DNA of 64,000 bases, taken from assembly GCA_035294225.1 (NCBI GenBank), contig DATGLH010000165.1, forward strand, positions 1 to 64,000, in the 5' to 3' direction. The DNA is from Trebonia sp035294225 (lineage in GTDB: Bacteria > Actinomycetota > Actinomycetes > Streptosporangiales > Streptosporangiaceae). Numbering within the stretch: position 1 is the stretch's first letter; every line of letters starts with the position of its first letter. Below are positions 7,709 through 16,436 of the stretch, piece after piece. Below the pieces are notes generated by a model. It saw only the letters and a program-made list of their open reading frames with translations, had not been told where the DNA came from and ran no database searches. A program made the translations under genes and the position numbers.

Positions 7709-8740
7709 CTACCTCCCGCCAGCGGGGTCGGGGCCGAGCCCGAGCGCCCACCGGGCGGTGGCGGGGGGAACCGGGCGGAACTTATCGCCGGCCCGCACGC
7801 CGGCGCGGCGGGCCCAGTCCGCCGCGGGCTCAGGCTGCTCGCCCGTGTCCGACATGGCCGTGACGAGAAGGCTGCCGTCCGCGGTTCCCACCCGGACTCC
7901 TTCCGCCTCGTAGCCGAGGACCTGCCCTGGTCCAGCCGAGGGCCTGCCCGGGCGCCGCGGCGGGACGGCTGATGCCCACAGCATGACCTTCCGGTCGCCG
8001 AGGAAGGTGAAGGCACCGGGATACGGCTGGGTGAGGGCCCGGATCCAGTCGTGGACGGCGCGCGCCGGCCGGTTCCAGTCGGTGATCCCCATCGCCGGCG
8101 TGCGCTTGGGAAGCATGGCCTGCCCGGGAGGGCCGTTATCCTGCGGCCGCCGCGGCGCGGTACCGCGAAGCAGGGCGGGCAGGTGCTGCCGCAGCATGGC
8201 AGCGCCCGCCGCGCCGACCTTCGCGTAGACGGTCGCGCACGTATCGCCGGGCCCGATCCGCACCGGACGCTGGTCGATGATGTCGCCGGCGTCGGCGTCG
8301 GCGCTGAGGTACATCAGCGTGTTGCCGGTCGTCGTCTCGCCGCGCAGGATGGCCCAGTTCACCGGTGCGCGGCCGCGGTTGCGCGGCAGCATCGAGGCGT
8401 GGAAGCCGACGCAGCCACGCCGCGGCACCGCGAGCAGTTCCGGTGACAGCAGCCGGGTCCACCCGGCTGCTACGACCAAGTCCGGCCGCAGCGCCCGGAT
8501 GCGGCCGACCGAGCCAGCGGAGTTGACGTCGGCGCACCGGCGCACGGGAACACCGAAGCGGGCGGCGAGCGGCTCCAGATCGATGAAGCCGGCCGTGGTT
8601 GCCGCCCGCTCGGGCGGCAACGTGATCACCTCGACGACTTCGGCGGTGCTGTCAAGCAGGACGCCGAGCGCCGGCACGGCCTCGTGCACGGCGCCGATGA
8701 AGATGACGCGGCCACCGCCGCCGCGGGGCATGGCGGTCAT
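7709..8740 (-). CDS. Formyltransferase family protein (sugar N-formyltransferase-like)
   Basis: A protein of 343 residues of the methionyl-tRNA formyltransferase/ArnA-N superfamily. The folate-binding core is seen as 'FHASMLPRNRGRAPVNWAIL' and 'LSADADAGDIIDQRPV', giving the catalytic His and Asp. The Asn two residues before the His in ArnA and Fmt is Gly here (VGFH), a change also remembered from other formyltransferase-like proteins. The C-terminal domain is OB-like (MLWASAVPP onward). Genomic context (PIG-L, polysaccharide operon) argues for a nucleotide-sugar or glycan amine as acceptor rather than Met-tRNA. The start overlaps the upstream phosphoesterase stop by 4 bases (ATGA). Confidence 0.75.
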   Translation of the reverse strand: MTAMPRGGGGRVIFIGAVHEAVPALGVLLDSTAEVVEVITLPPERAATTAGFIDLEPLAARFGVPVRRCADVNSAGSVGRIRALRPDLVVAAGWTRLLSPELLAVPRRGCVGFHASMLPRNRGRAPVNWAILRGETTTGNTLMYLSADADAGDIIDQRPVRIGPGDTCATVYAKVGAAGAAMLRQHLPALLRGTAPRRPQDNGPPGQAMLPKRTPAMGITDWNRPARAVHDWIRALTQPYPGAFTFLGDRKVMLWASAVPPRRPGRPSAGPGQVLGYEAEGVRVGTADGSLLVTAMSDTGEQPEPAADWARRAGVRAGDKFRPVPPATARWALGLGPDPAGGR

Positions 8741-9792
8741 CGGCTGAGCCCGAACTGCGCTGCCACGTTGACCGCGCTGCCCGCCTGGCGCAGCGGACCG
8801 GCGCCGATAACCTGATCGATGAGCCGGGTGAGCGCGTACTGGCTGGCCGGGCGCGTCATGGTTTTCCCGGACAGCCCGGGGGCCATGAGCACGAACGGCA
8901 CCTGCTCGGTCGTCTCGCCCTCGTCGAACACGACCACGATCGCCAGCCTGCCGTCCCGCCAGTCAGGCCCCGACATCAGGACGGGGATCCAGCCCCTCAG
9001 CCATGCGTCGGCCTGAGCAAGGGTCCCGTCATGACCGTCGTGCAGGAGGTTCGGGGTAGCCAGGCCGACCGTGGGGAGGTTCCCCGCGCGCACGTCCGAG
9101 ACCAGCGCGCCGGCGGCAGGCGTGCCGGCTGGCACGTCATCCGACCGGCAGCTGGCGGCCTCGCCCGGGAAGTAGGCCCACGGATTGTGGTTGACGTCGT
9201 ATTCCCCGCTGCTGCCGGGATCGCAGGCCCGCGGCATTGACTCCTCGTAGGCCTTGGCGGTCTCGCCGAGGGCCAGAGCCTGCCCGAACACGGTGGGTCC
9301 CGGGTAGGTGCAGCCCGGCCCGGGGACGCAGTCGTCTGGTTCGCCGAACGCCGACCCGCCGAAGATGGCCAGGTAGTTCGGCAGGCTCGGATGGCCCACG
9401 TCGCTCCAGTCGCTGGCGTACCCGTACCGGCGGGCGAGGCTCCACAGGTAGGGCATTCCCGTGGGGAAGACCTGCTGGTCGCTGTGGTTCTCCTCCATGA
9501 TCACGAGGATCTTGCGCAGGCCGCCCGGTCCCCTGGCCGCGTGAACGGGGGCCGCGCCGCCGGCGGGGGGCGCGCTTGAGGCACCCGTCCCGGAGGCAGC
9601 GGAACTGGCGGCGCCGGAGGCGGGCGCGCGGGCGGCGGATCCCGGGGCGGCCGCGGTGGCGGAACCGCACCCCGCCGCGAGCAGGCAGCCGGCCAGCACA
9701 GCGCATCCCCGGACAACGGCGCCCGGGCCGGTCCCGGCGCCAGCCGCCCCCGCCGGCCGCGGGCGCGCGGCGCGCATTCGAATCTGTCGCAC
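8737..9792 (-). CDS. Lipoprotein phosphoesterase (phospholipase C/acid phosphatase-like)
   Basis: About 351 residues. A lipobox (LLAAGCGS) follows a hydrophobic leader, then a low-complexity Ala/Ser/Gly spacer, then the phosphoesterase family core: 'ILVIMEENHSDQQVF' (metal-binding Glu-Glu-Asn-His, typical of this family), 'DVGHPSLPNYLAIFGG' and, near the end, 'LAIVVVFDEGE'. This family includes acid phosphatases and phospholipase C-like enzymes acting outside the membrane. The start is GTG at 9792 or ATG at 9777. It is the first gene of the minus-strand group and diverges from the exopolysaccharide operon, sharing the intergenic region that holds a perfect palindrome. Confidence 0.75.
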   Translation of the reverse strand: MRQIRMRAARPRPAGAAGAGTGPGAVVRGCAVLAGCLLAAGCGSATAAAPGSAARAPASGAASSAASGTGASSAPPAGGAAPVHAARGPGGLRKILVIMEENHSDQQVFPTGMPYLWSLARRYGYASDWSDVGHPSLPNYLAIFGGSAFGEPDDCVPGPGCTYPGPTVFGQALALGETAKAYEESMPRACDPGSSGEYDVNHNPWAYFPGEAASCRSDDVPAGTPAAGALVSDVRAGNLPTVGLATPNLLHDGHDGTLAQADAWLRGWIPVLMSGPDWRDGRLAIVVVFDEGETTEQVPFVLMAPGLSGKTMTRPASQYALTRLIDQVIGAGPLRQAGSAVNVAAQFGLSR

Positions 9793-9958
9793 CCGGCGAG
9801 TCTAGGACGGGCACCGCGTTTTGCGGGTCCGGCAAACGACGTAGAAAAAGGCTCCCAAGTAGCTGCGTTTAGCTGAGGCAGCGGGCGGCCGGCGCACCGT
9901 ACGGTGATGCCTTACCGCACGACTTCAAGGTGAATTTGAGGGGAACTAAAGGGAAACC
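9793..9958. promoter_or_regulatory. Divergent promoter region with CACCGTACGGTG palindrome
   Basis: 166-bp gap between the phosphoesterase gene and the exopolysaccharide operon. It contains a perfect 12-bp palindrome CACCGTACGGTG at 9895-9906 and two TAGCTG direct repeats at about 9859-9875. The palindrome is a candidate operator for both directions. A purine-rich stretch (AAAGGGAAACC) precedes the GTG start at 9959. No clear -35/-10 pair is visible. Confidence 0.4.
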
Positions 9959-11440
9959 GTGGAAGCTAGCGAAGCGATCAGGCGCATCTTCTGGCGCCAC
10001 CGGTGGCTGCTGCTCATCCTGGTGATCGTGCCCGGGGCAGCCGTGGTGGCGATGCAAGAGCACCAGCCGGTGACGTACACGGCAACGGCCAACGTCCAGG
10101 GCCAAGGGATCACGCCTGACACGAGCACGCAGGTGTCGGCCATTCAGAGCCGGGTGACCGCGGTAGCGACCGATCCTGCCGTCGTGCGGCAGGCGATAAC
10201 CGCGGCCGGCGTGGAAAGGGATGCCACCCAGGTGGCGCGGCATGAGATCTCGGTGACGCCGCTCGGCACCTCGGCCGTGATGGCACTGACGATCACCGAT
10301 CGCAGTCAGCCGGTCGTCCTCCGGCTTGCCACAGCGCTCGCCGATGTGGTCGTCAACCAACTCAACCAGCTCGGAATCAAGGACAACCCGGAGCTTTCGG
10401 CGCTGAACAAGTCGATCGTCCAGCTCACCGCCAAGCGCAACATGCTGGTAGCCCAGCTTGACTCCGCGACTGCCGCTGGCGTGTCCTCGACCAGCGTGCA
10501 GGCGCAGTCCCTGCTGGCGCGGCTCAGCGCGACCGAACAGGAGCTGGCCACGAACGAGGCCACCAGCCAGCAGATACTCACCACCCTCTCAGCCAACACG
10601 GGGGCGTCGGTCGTCAGCACCCCGTCGACTGCGAGCGAGGCGTCTCGGCACGCGGCGGCCTACGGAGCGCTCGCCGCGGTGCTCGGCCTGGTCGCCGGCC
10701 TGCTCTTCGGCGCGCTGGTGGAGATCGTCCGGCCCACTGTCGCGCAGCCGGCCGCGGGCGCGAGGGAACTCGGCGCGATCCCGCTCGGAGACGCCGAGCT
10801 GACCGGCGACCGGGTGACCGGAATCGACGACGACCTCACCGGCCGCCTCAGCCTGGCCGCGCACCGGGCCGGCGCCTACACCGTCGTCCTGACCGGCCCC
10901 GTCTCCCGTGAGCGCCTGGCCGCGCTGGCTGGACGGCTGAACACCGAGCTGGCCGCCACCCAGCCAGGCAGGCTCGGCGATCCGGACGGGCCGCTGCGCA
11001 CGCCAGTGCCCGCGCGAGCATCGGGACCGCCGCGGTCTTCCGGTGACGCGGTGAGCCAGAGCGCCCCGGCCTGGCGCAGCGCAGGACCGGTATCCCGGGA
11101 CGGCGCCGCGGACGACGGCGGCGTGGATGTCCGCGCCGGCCATCCGGCACGGATGCAAGACGGCCGGCCGAGGCTGGCCGTGGTCGCCCTGCCGGATATC
11201 AGGCTCGGCGACCGGCCTCTGGACGCGGCGCTGGTCGTCGCGCTGCCCAAATTCGCCCCGCATAGCTCGCTGGACCAGGCCGCAGACCTCTGCGCCGCCA
11301 CCGACTGGCCCATTCTCGGCGTCATCGGCCTGCGGCACCGTGGCTGGCACGGCAGGCCGGCGGCTTCGCCGAATGCGCGGAACGCGAAGTCCGGCACGGA
11401 CGGGGCGTCCGGCGGCACCGTGGAGATGGGGCAGCCATGA
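9959..11440 (+). CDS. Wzz/CapA-like polysaccharide co-polymerase with degenerate kinase-like tail
   Basis: A protein of 493 residues. The first membrane helix is at about 17-36, followed by an extracytoplasmic coiled-coil region with two long helices (about 150-225) and a second helix at about 231-253, the layout of chain-length determinants. The cytoplasmic tail (about 255-470) keeps the outline of a BY-kinase/MinD-like fold (VVLTGPVSRERLAALAGR; LVVALPKFAPHSSLDQAADL; WPILGVIGL), but the Walker A glycine/lysine loop is absent, so it should not bind ATP in the usual way. First gene of the operon; its stop overlaps the next start by 4 bases. Likely controls chain length and recruits the polymerase. 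Confidence 0.7.
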   Translation: MEASEAIRRIFWRHRWLLLILVIVPGAAVVAMQEHQPVTYTATANVQGQGITPDTSTQVSAIQSRVTAVATDPAVVRQAITAAGVERDATQVARHEISVTPLGTSAVMALTITDRSQPVVLRLATALADVVVNQLNQLGIKDNPELSALNKSIVQLTAKRNMLVAQLDSATAAGVSSTSVQAQSLLARLSATEQELATNEATSQQILTTLSANTGASVVSTPSTASEASRHAAAYGALAAVLGLVAGLLFGALVEIVRPTVAQPAAGARELGAIPLGDAELTGDRVTGIDDDLTGRLSLAAHRAGAYTVVLTGPVSRERLAALAGRLNTELAATQPGRLGDPDGPLRTPVPARASGPPRSSGDAVSQSAPAWRSAGPVSRDGAADDGGVDVRAGHPARMQDGRPRLAVVALPDIRLGDRPLDAALVVALPKFAPHSSLDQAADLCAATDWPILGVIGLRHRGWHGRPAASPNARNAKSGTDGASGGTVEMGQP

Positions 11441-12960
11441 CCGAACTCAAGAGCGCTGGCCGGGGCTGGCGCCACGGCCTGCGCGCCGCGGCGCCATGGG
11501 GGCGCGGCCGCCGCGGCGGCAGCGGCCTGGCCACGTTGATCGTGGGGGCCGGGTCCGCCGCCCGGACGCTGCTGCGGGACCTGCGGGACTGCCCGGACTA
11601 CGGACTGTGGCCCGTCGGCCTCCTCGACGATGACCCGAGAATCCGGTGGGTATCCGGGATCCCGGTTCTCGGCACGCTAGCGGACATGAGGCGGGTCGTC
11701 CGCGAGTGGCGGATAGCGGCGGTCGTGATCGCCATCCCGTCGCTGCCGCCGGCGACCCTGAGCCGGCTCATCCGCGCTGCCGCCGACACCGGCGCCTACG
11801 TGCGGTACCTTCCGTCCTTCCTGTCCGCCATGGAACGGGCGGCCAGAGCCGCCGATATGCGCAGGGTGAGCTACCGGGAACTCCTCGGCAGAACCGAGCG
11901 CCGGGTACTGGAGCCATCCGTCCACGCCACCCTGTCCGGCGCGCGCGTCCTTGTCACCGGGGCCGGCGGCTCGATCGGCCAGGAACTGTGCAGGCAGATC
12001 AGGAGCCACGACCCCGCGTCCCTGCACATGCTCGACCATGACGAGTCGAACATGCATACCCTGCAACTCGCGCTCTACGGCAAGGCACTGCTCGACAGCT
12101 CCGAGATCATCATCGCGGACATCAGGGACGAGATGCGGATCCAGCAGGTGTTCCGCGCGGTCAGGCCCGATATCGTCTTCCACGCCGCGGCGCACAAGCA
12201 CCTGCCGCTGCTTGAGCGCCACCCATGCGAAGGCGTGAAGTCCAACGTCACCGGCACGCGCAACGTAGTGCGGGCGGCGCTGGCGTCGGGGGCGGCACGG
12301 CTGGTGCTGATCTCCACCGACAAGGCCGCCGAGCCACGCTCGATCCTCGGCGCGACCAAACGGGTGGCCGAGATGATCGTCCAGGCGAACGCCGGCGGCC
12401 GCACGCGCGTCTGCTCGGTTCGCTTCGGCAATGTCCTCGGCAGCCGGGGCTCGCTGCTCGCCGTGGTGGCCGAGCAGGTGGAGCGCGGTGAGCCGGTGAC
12501 GGTAACCGATCCTGATGTCACGCGCTTTTTCATGACGGTCGAGGAGGCGGTCGGGCTGGTGCTGTCCGCCGCGCCGATGGCGGAGTACGGAGAGACCTTT
12601 GTCCTCGACATGGGAGAGCCGGTGCGGATCGTGGACCTGGTGCGCCGGTACGCCGAGCACCTGCAGGTCCCTGACGTCCAGATTCACTTCACAGGGCTTC
12701 GTCCCGGGGAAAAACTGCACGAACAGCTGTTCAGCGAGGATGAGGAACGCCTGCCCACCGCTAGCCCCGCTATCTGGGCCACTCGACCGCACCGGCTCCC
12801 CGGCGATTTCGCCGCCAGCCTTGACAAACTGCACGCGGCCGCGGCTGACGGCAATGACCATCTGGTGCGGAGCCTGCTCGCCAGCATGGTGCCGGGCTAC
12901 CATCCCGCCGACCGCGACATCGGCCTGGTAGCCGCCTGCCCCTACCCGGACGAGTTCTGA
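11437..12960 (+). CDS. CapD/FlaA1-like nucleoside-diphosphate-sugar 4,6-dehydratase or epimerase
   Basis: A protein of 507 residues with two Rossmann units: an N-terminal domain beginning 'LIVGAGSAARTLLRDL' (about 32-47) and the extended SDR domain 'VLVTGAGGSIGQELCRQI' (about 170-187), 'ISTDKAAEPRSILGATKR' (catalytic segment) and 'GLRPGEKLHEQLFSEDE' near the end. Family members act on UDP-GlcNAc (4,6-dehydration, sometimes C5 inversion). The usual four N-terminal membrane helices of the PglF/CapD class are missing, so it should be soluble. Together with the DegT aminotransferase encoded downstream it would make an amino-deoxy sugar. ATG start inside a 4-base overlap with the upstream gene. 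Confidence 0.85.
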   Translation: MTELKSAGRGWRHGLRAAAPWGRGRRGGSGLATLIVGAGSAARTLLRDLRDCPDYGLWPVGLLDDDPRIRWVSGIPVLGTLADMRRVVREWRIAAVVIAIPSLPPATLSRLIRAAADTGAYVRYLPSFLSAMERAARAADMRRVSYRELLGRTERRVLEPSVHATLSGARVLVTGAGGSIGQELCRQIRSHDPASLHMLDHDESNMHTLQLALYGKALLDSSEIIIADIRDEMRIQQVFRAVRPDIVFHAAAHKHLPLLERHPCEGVKSNVTGTRNVVRAALASGAARLVLISTDKAAEPRSILGATKRVAEMIVQANAGGRTRVCSVRFGNVLGSRGSLLAVVAEQVERGEPVTVTDPDVTRFFMTVEEAVGLVLSAAPMAEYGETFVLDMGEPVRIVDLVRRYAEHLQVPDVQIHFTGLRPGEKLHEQLFSEDEERLPTASPAIWATRPHRLPGDFAASLDKLHAAAADGNDHLVRSLLASMVPGYHPADRDIGLVAACPYPDEF

Positions 12961-12971
12961 CGGGCGGCGGC

Positions 12972-14030
12972 ATGCGGGCAGAGCTGTACACCGCGGGTGA
13001 GCGGATGGAACTGAGGTGCGCGGTACCGTGGATCGCCCGCGTGCTGGCCGAGGGTGCCGCCGGCCAGCTAGCGGGCGCCGCCGGCGCCGCCGCCCCGGAC
13101 GGCGCGGCGGCGCCGGACGTGCGCGTGACGGTCGAGCGGAGCGCGGCGGCCTTCGACGTCGCGGGCTGGCAGGTGCTGACCAGGGACGCCTGGTGCCGCG
13201 CCGGCCAGGTGGTCATGCGGGACGCATGTTCTTCCGGGCTCGATCTGCTGGTGACCGCGGACGGCGCGACGCTGGACATCCTCGCCCGGTGGCGGCCGCG
13301 GGTTACCGGGCGGGCGGCCGCGGCCGTGCTCCGCGCCCGTGGCCGGCTGCTGATCCGCGCTGTCCTGCTGCAGTACCCGGCGCTGTGGCGCGGTCAGCTG
13401 CGCGGCCGGGCCCCGCTGCACGCCGCCGCGTGCGGCACGGGCCCCGGCGGCCAGACGGTTCTGCTGGCCGGGCCGGGCGGGGTGGGCAAGTCCACGCTGG
13501 TGCACGGGGAGCTCACCCGCGGCGCGGTAGCGACCTGCGACAACCTGTGCCTGAGCGACGGGCGGTTCACCTGGGGCGTGGCGGAGCCGCTGCGGGTGCC
13601 AGCCGCCCGCGCCCTGCCCGGCCGCGCCCTGCCCGGCCCCGGGCGGCGCATGCCGCATGGCCGCAGGGAGGTCCCCTGGCCGGCCCGCGCGGACCGCCTG
13701 CTGCCAGACCAGCTGGTCGTGCTGGTCCGCGGCGGGACCGGCACCCCGACCGTGGCCTGCTGCGATCCCGCCGAGGCGGCGCGGCACCTGACGGCCGGGA
13801 CTTACATGGCCGGGGAATTGCGCCGCTACTGGGCTTTTGCCGCGACGCTGGCGCTCGGCACCGGGGCGGGCGAAAGCCATCCGGCGGTGCGGGAGACGGC
13901 AGCCGCGCTGAGCGCGCGGCTGCCGTGCCTGAAGGTGGTGCTCGGCGGCCGGCCAGGAGTACCGCTGCGTGACCTGGTCGGCGCCGGAGGCGGTAACGGA
14001 GAGTTGACGATGCTGGGGGGACAGGCATGA
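12972..14030 (+). CDS. HPr-kinase-like P-loop protein
   Basis: A protein of 352 residues. The P-loop 'AGPGGVGKST' (residues 166-175) follows the sequence 'LHAAAC', an arrangement seen in HprK-related kinases, in which a beta strand and a conserved His precede the Walker A. 'ATCDNLCLSDGRFTW' downstream corresponds to the region of the catalytic Asp in HprK. The N-terminal third has no recognised domain. Related proteins occur in lasso-peptide and polysaccharide loci, where the substrates are not HPr. No lasso cyclase or PqqD gene is nearby. It overlaps the following glycosyltransferase gene by 4 bases. Its target may be a sugar or carrier hydroxyl, which is inference. Confidence 0.6.
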   Translation: MRAELYTAGERMELRCAVPWIARVLAEGAAGQLAGAAGAAAPDGAAAPDVRVTVERSAAAFDVAGWQVLTRDAWCRAGQVVMRDACSSGLDLLVTADGATLDILARWRPRVTGRAAAAVLRARGRLLIRAVLLQYPALWRGQLRGRAPLHAAACGTGPGGQTVLLAGPGGVGKSTLVHGELTRGAVATCDNLCLSDGRFTWGVAEPLRVPAARALPGRALPGPGRRMPHGRREVPWPARADRLLPDQLVVLVRGGTGTPTVACCDPAEAARHLTAGTYMAGELRRYWAFAATLALGTGAGESHPAVRETAAALSARLPCLKVVLGGRPGVPLRDLVGAGGGNGELTMLGGQA

Positions 14031-15196
14031 CCAGGCGGCTTCGGGTGGCGCAGGTCGTCACCAGGTTCATGGCCGGCGCGGGCGCCGTTGCCCTGCGCGG
14101 CGCGCTCGCCCTCGACCCGCACCGCTATGAGATCGTCTTCATCACCGGCGAGGGTGACCGGCTCGTGCGGGAGGCGCGCGAAGCCGGCTTTGAGGTGGCG
14201 CTGATGCCCCGGCTGCGCAGCGATATCGCTCCCGCCGATGACCGGCGGGCCCTCGCCGATCTGCGGGCGTGCCTGCGGGGCTTCGACGTGGTGCACACGC
14301 ACAGCTCGAAGGCGGGCGTGCTCGGCCGCACGGCCGCGCACCGCGCGCAGGTCGACCGCATAGTGCATACCTTTCACGGCTTCCCGTTCCACCAGTTCCA
14401 GTCGCGGCCGCGCCGCATGGCATACATCCACATCGAACGGCGGGTCGGCAGGTACACGGACGTGTTCCTCGCCGTCGGCCCCGCCGTGGCGGCCGAGGCC
14501 ATCACCCGCGGCATCGCGCCACCGGAGCGGATCCGGACGATAGGCATCGGCGCCGACATGGCGGCGCCTCCGCCCGGGGCGCCCGACCGGGCGGAGGCGC
14601 GCCGCCTGCTGGGCGTGCCGCCGGGAATGCGGGTGGTCGGCACGGTGGGCCGGCTGGCCTTCCAGAAGGCGCCCGACGATTTCATCCGCGCGCTGGCCGT
14701 ACTCCCCCGCGATGACGTCTTCGGCGTCTGGATCGGCGATGGCGAGCTCCGCCCGAAGGCTGAGCGGCTCGCGACGCGGCATGGCCTGCGCGGGCGGATG
14801 TCCTTCACCGGCGAGCGAAGCGACGTCGCGGCCCTCCTCCCGGGCCTCGACGTGTTCGCGATGGCCAGCCGGTACGAAGGGCTGCCCTGCGCGGTCGTGG
14901 AGGCGATGACGGCCGGGCTGCCGGTCGTCGCCACGGCGGTCAACGCGGTACCCAATGTGGTCATCGCGGGAGAGACCGGCCTGCTCGTGCCGCCGGGCAG
15001 GCCCGAGCTGCTTGCCCGGGCGATCGGGTACCTGCTGGACAACCCCGCCGTCGCCGCGCGGCTAGCCGCCGCGGCCCGCGGGCGCCTCGGCGAGGATCTG
15101 ACCCAGGCCGCGCTCGGCGCGGTGCTGGCGCAGAGCTATCAGGCACCGGCCGGCGAGGCCAGCCGGCCCGCCGAGCGTGAGCTGGCCGCGTCATGA
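14027..15196 (+). CDS. Glycosyltransferase family 4
   Basis: A protein of 389 residues with GT-B fold features: an N-terminal domain with 'VVHTHSSKAGVLGR' and 'RIVHTFHGFPFHQFQ', and the C-terminal donor-binding motif 'YEGLPCAVVEAMTAGLPVV' with the paired glutamates of the retaining GT4 family. 'VGTVGRLAFQKAPDDFI' marks the start of the donor domain. The protein is soluble or peripheral. It adds a sugar to the lipid-linked repeat unit; donor and linkage are unknown. Overlaps both neighbours by 4 bases. Confidence 0.85.
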   Translation: MTRRLRVAQVVTRFMAGAGAVALRGALALDPHRYEIVFITGEGDRLVREAREAGFEVALMPRLRSDIAPADDRRALADLRACLRGFDVVHTHSSKAGVLGRTAAHRAQVDRIVHTFHGFPFHQFQSRPRRMAYIHIERRVGRYTDVFLAVGPAVAAEAITRGIAPPERIRTIGIGADMAAPPPGAPDRAEARRLLGVPPGMRVVGTVGRLAFQKAPDDFIRALAVLPRDDVFGVWIGDGELRPKAERLATRHGLRGRMSFTGERSDVAALLPGLDVFAMASRYEGLPCAVVEAMTAGLPVVATAVNAVPNVVIAGETGLLVPPGRPELLARAIGYLLDNPAVAARLAAAARGRLGEDLTQAALGAVLAQSYQAPAGEASRPAERELAAS

Positions 15197-16416
15197 CGGC
15201 CGCGCCCGCACCCGGGGCCGCGTCCGGCACCGCAGCCACGCCAGCCGCCCGCGGCGCCGCGGGCATCCCGTTCTGCCGGACCGAGATCACGCCCGAGGCG
15301 CAGCAGGCGGCGGTCCGGGTGCTGTCGAGCGGGTGGGTCACGATGGGCAGGGAGACGATCGCGTTCGAGGAGGAATTCGGGGCCTGGGTAGGGGCGCCGC
15401 AGGTGGTCTCGGTCAGCTCATGCACGGCGGCCATCCAGATGGCCCTGGCCGGTCTCGGCCTGCCGCCAGGCGCACCGGTCCTCACCCCGGCGCTCACCTT
15501 CTGCGGCGCCGTCCATGCCATCGTGCACGCTGGCCTGCGGCCGGTCCTGGTGGATACCGACGAGCGGACGCTGACGGTCTCCGCCGACGGGGTGGCCAAG
15601 GCAGCCAGGCACGGCGCCGCCGCCATGGTGATCCAGCACATGGCGGGCTATCCCGTGGACGGCGCCGAACTCGCCGCCGCGGCCGGGATCCCGGCCGCGA
15701 ACGTGGTGGAGGACGCGGCGCACGGCCTGGGCGCGACGGTCCGCGGGCGGCCCGTCGGCAGCTTCTCCCGCGCGGCGTGCTTCAGCTTCTATGCCACGAA
15801 AAACCTCCCGGTGGGCGAAGGCGGGGCGATCGCGACCACCGACGGCGACCTCGCCGCCCGCTGGCGGCGGATGCGGCTGCACGGGATGAGCGGCGACGCG
15901 TGGCGGCGGTACCACCGGTCGGGCAGCTGGCGGTACACCGTGGAAGGCGACGGGCTGAAGGCGAACTTCACCGACGTGCAGGCGGCGATCGGCCGGGCGC
16001 AGCTGCGGCACCTGCGGCAGTGGCAGCGGCGCCGCGCGGAGCTCGCCGCACGCTACGACACCCAGCTCGCCGGGATCGACGGGCTGGAGCTGCCGCCCCG
16101 GCCGGCGGCCGACCGGCACGCATGGCACCTGTACATCATCCGAGTGCACCCACGGCCGTTCGGAATGTCCCGTGACGAAGTATCCGAAAGGCTGGCCGAA
16201 GCCGGCATCGGCACGTCCGTGCATTTCATCCCGGTGCACCACATGCCTTATTTCCGCAGCCTGCTCGGCGCGGAGGCCTGCGGCGATCTCCCGGCCGCGG
16301 ACCGGGTGTTCCCCCAGCTACTTTCCCTTCCACTGCACCCACGGCTGACAGATTCCGATGTGGAGACGGTGTGCGATGCGCTCGCCCGTCTCGGTAAGGC
16401 GGCGACATGGAGATAG
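15193..16416 (+). CDS. DegT/DnrJ/EryC1/StrS family aminotransferase
   Basis: A protein of 407 residues of the PLP-dependent sugar aminotransferase family. The PLP lysine is K203 in 'FYATKNLPVGEGGAI'; 'ALTFCGAVHAIVHAG' and 'VVEDAAHGLGA' are standard family motifs, the latter carrying the Asp that contacts the pyridine nitrogen. It should transaminate a 3- or 4-keto nucleotide sugar, plausibly the product of the CapD-like dehydratase encoded upstream. A short Ala-rich extension precedes the catalytic domain. Starts within a 4-base overlap with the glycosyltransferase stop. Confidence 0.9.
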   Translation: MTAAPAPGAASGTAATPAARGAAGIPFCRTEITPEAQQAAVRVLSSGWVTMGRETIAFEEEFGAWVGAPQVVSVSSCTAAIQMALAGLGLPPGAPVLTPALTFCGAVHAIVHAGLRPVLVDTDERTLTVSADGVAKAARHGAAAMVIQHMAGYPVDGAELAAAAGIPAANVVEDAAHGLGATVRGRPVGSFSRAACFSFYATKNLPVGEGGAIATTDGDLAARWRRMRLHGMSGDAWRRYHRSGSWRYTVEGDGLKANFTDVQAAIGRAQLRHLRQWQRRRAELAARYDTQLAGIDGLELPPRPAADRHAWHLYIIRVHPRPFGMSRDEVSERLAEAGIGTSVHFIPVHHMPYFRSLLGAEACGDLPAADRVFPQLLSLPLHPRLTDSDVETVCDALARLGKAATWR

Positions 16417-16436
16417 GCGGCATGGAGGTAGGCGGC

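Noticed and set aside
12972..14030. Lasso-peptide or RiPP cluster suggested by the HprK-like protein
   Set aside because: No PqqD, cyclase, protease or precursor-like small ORF accompanies it; neighbours are glycan-assembly genes.
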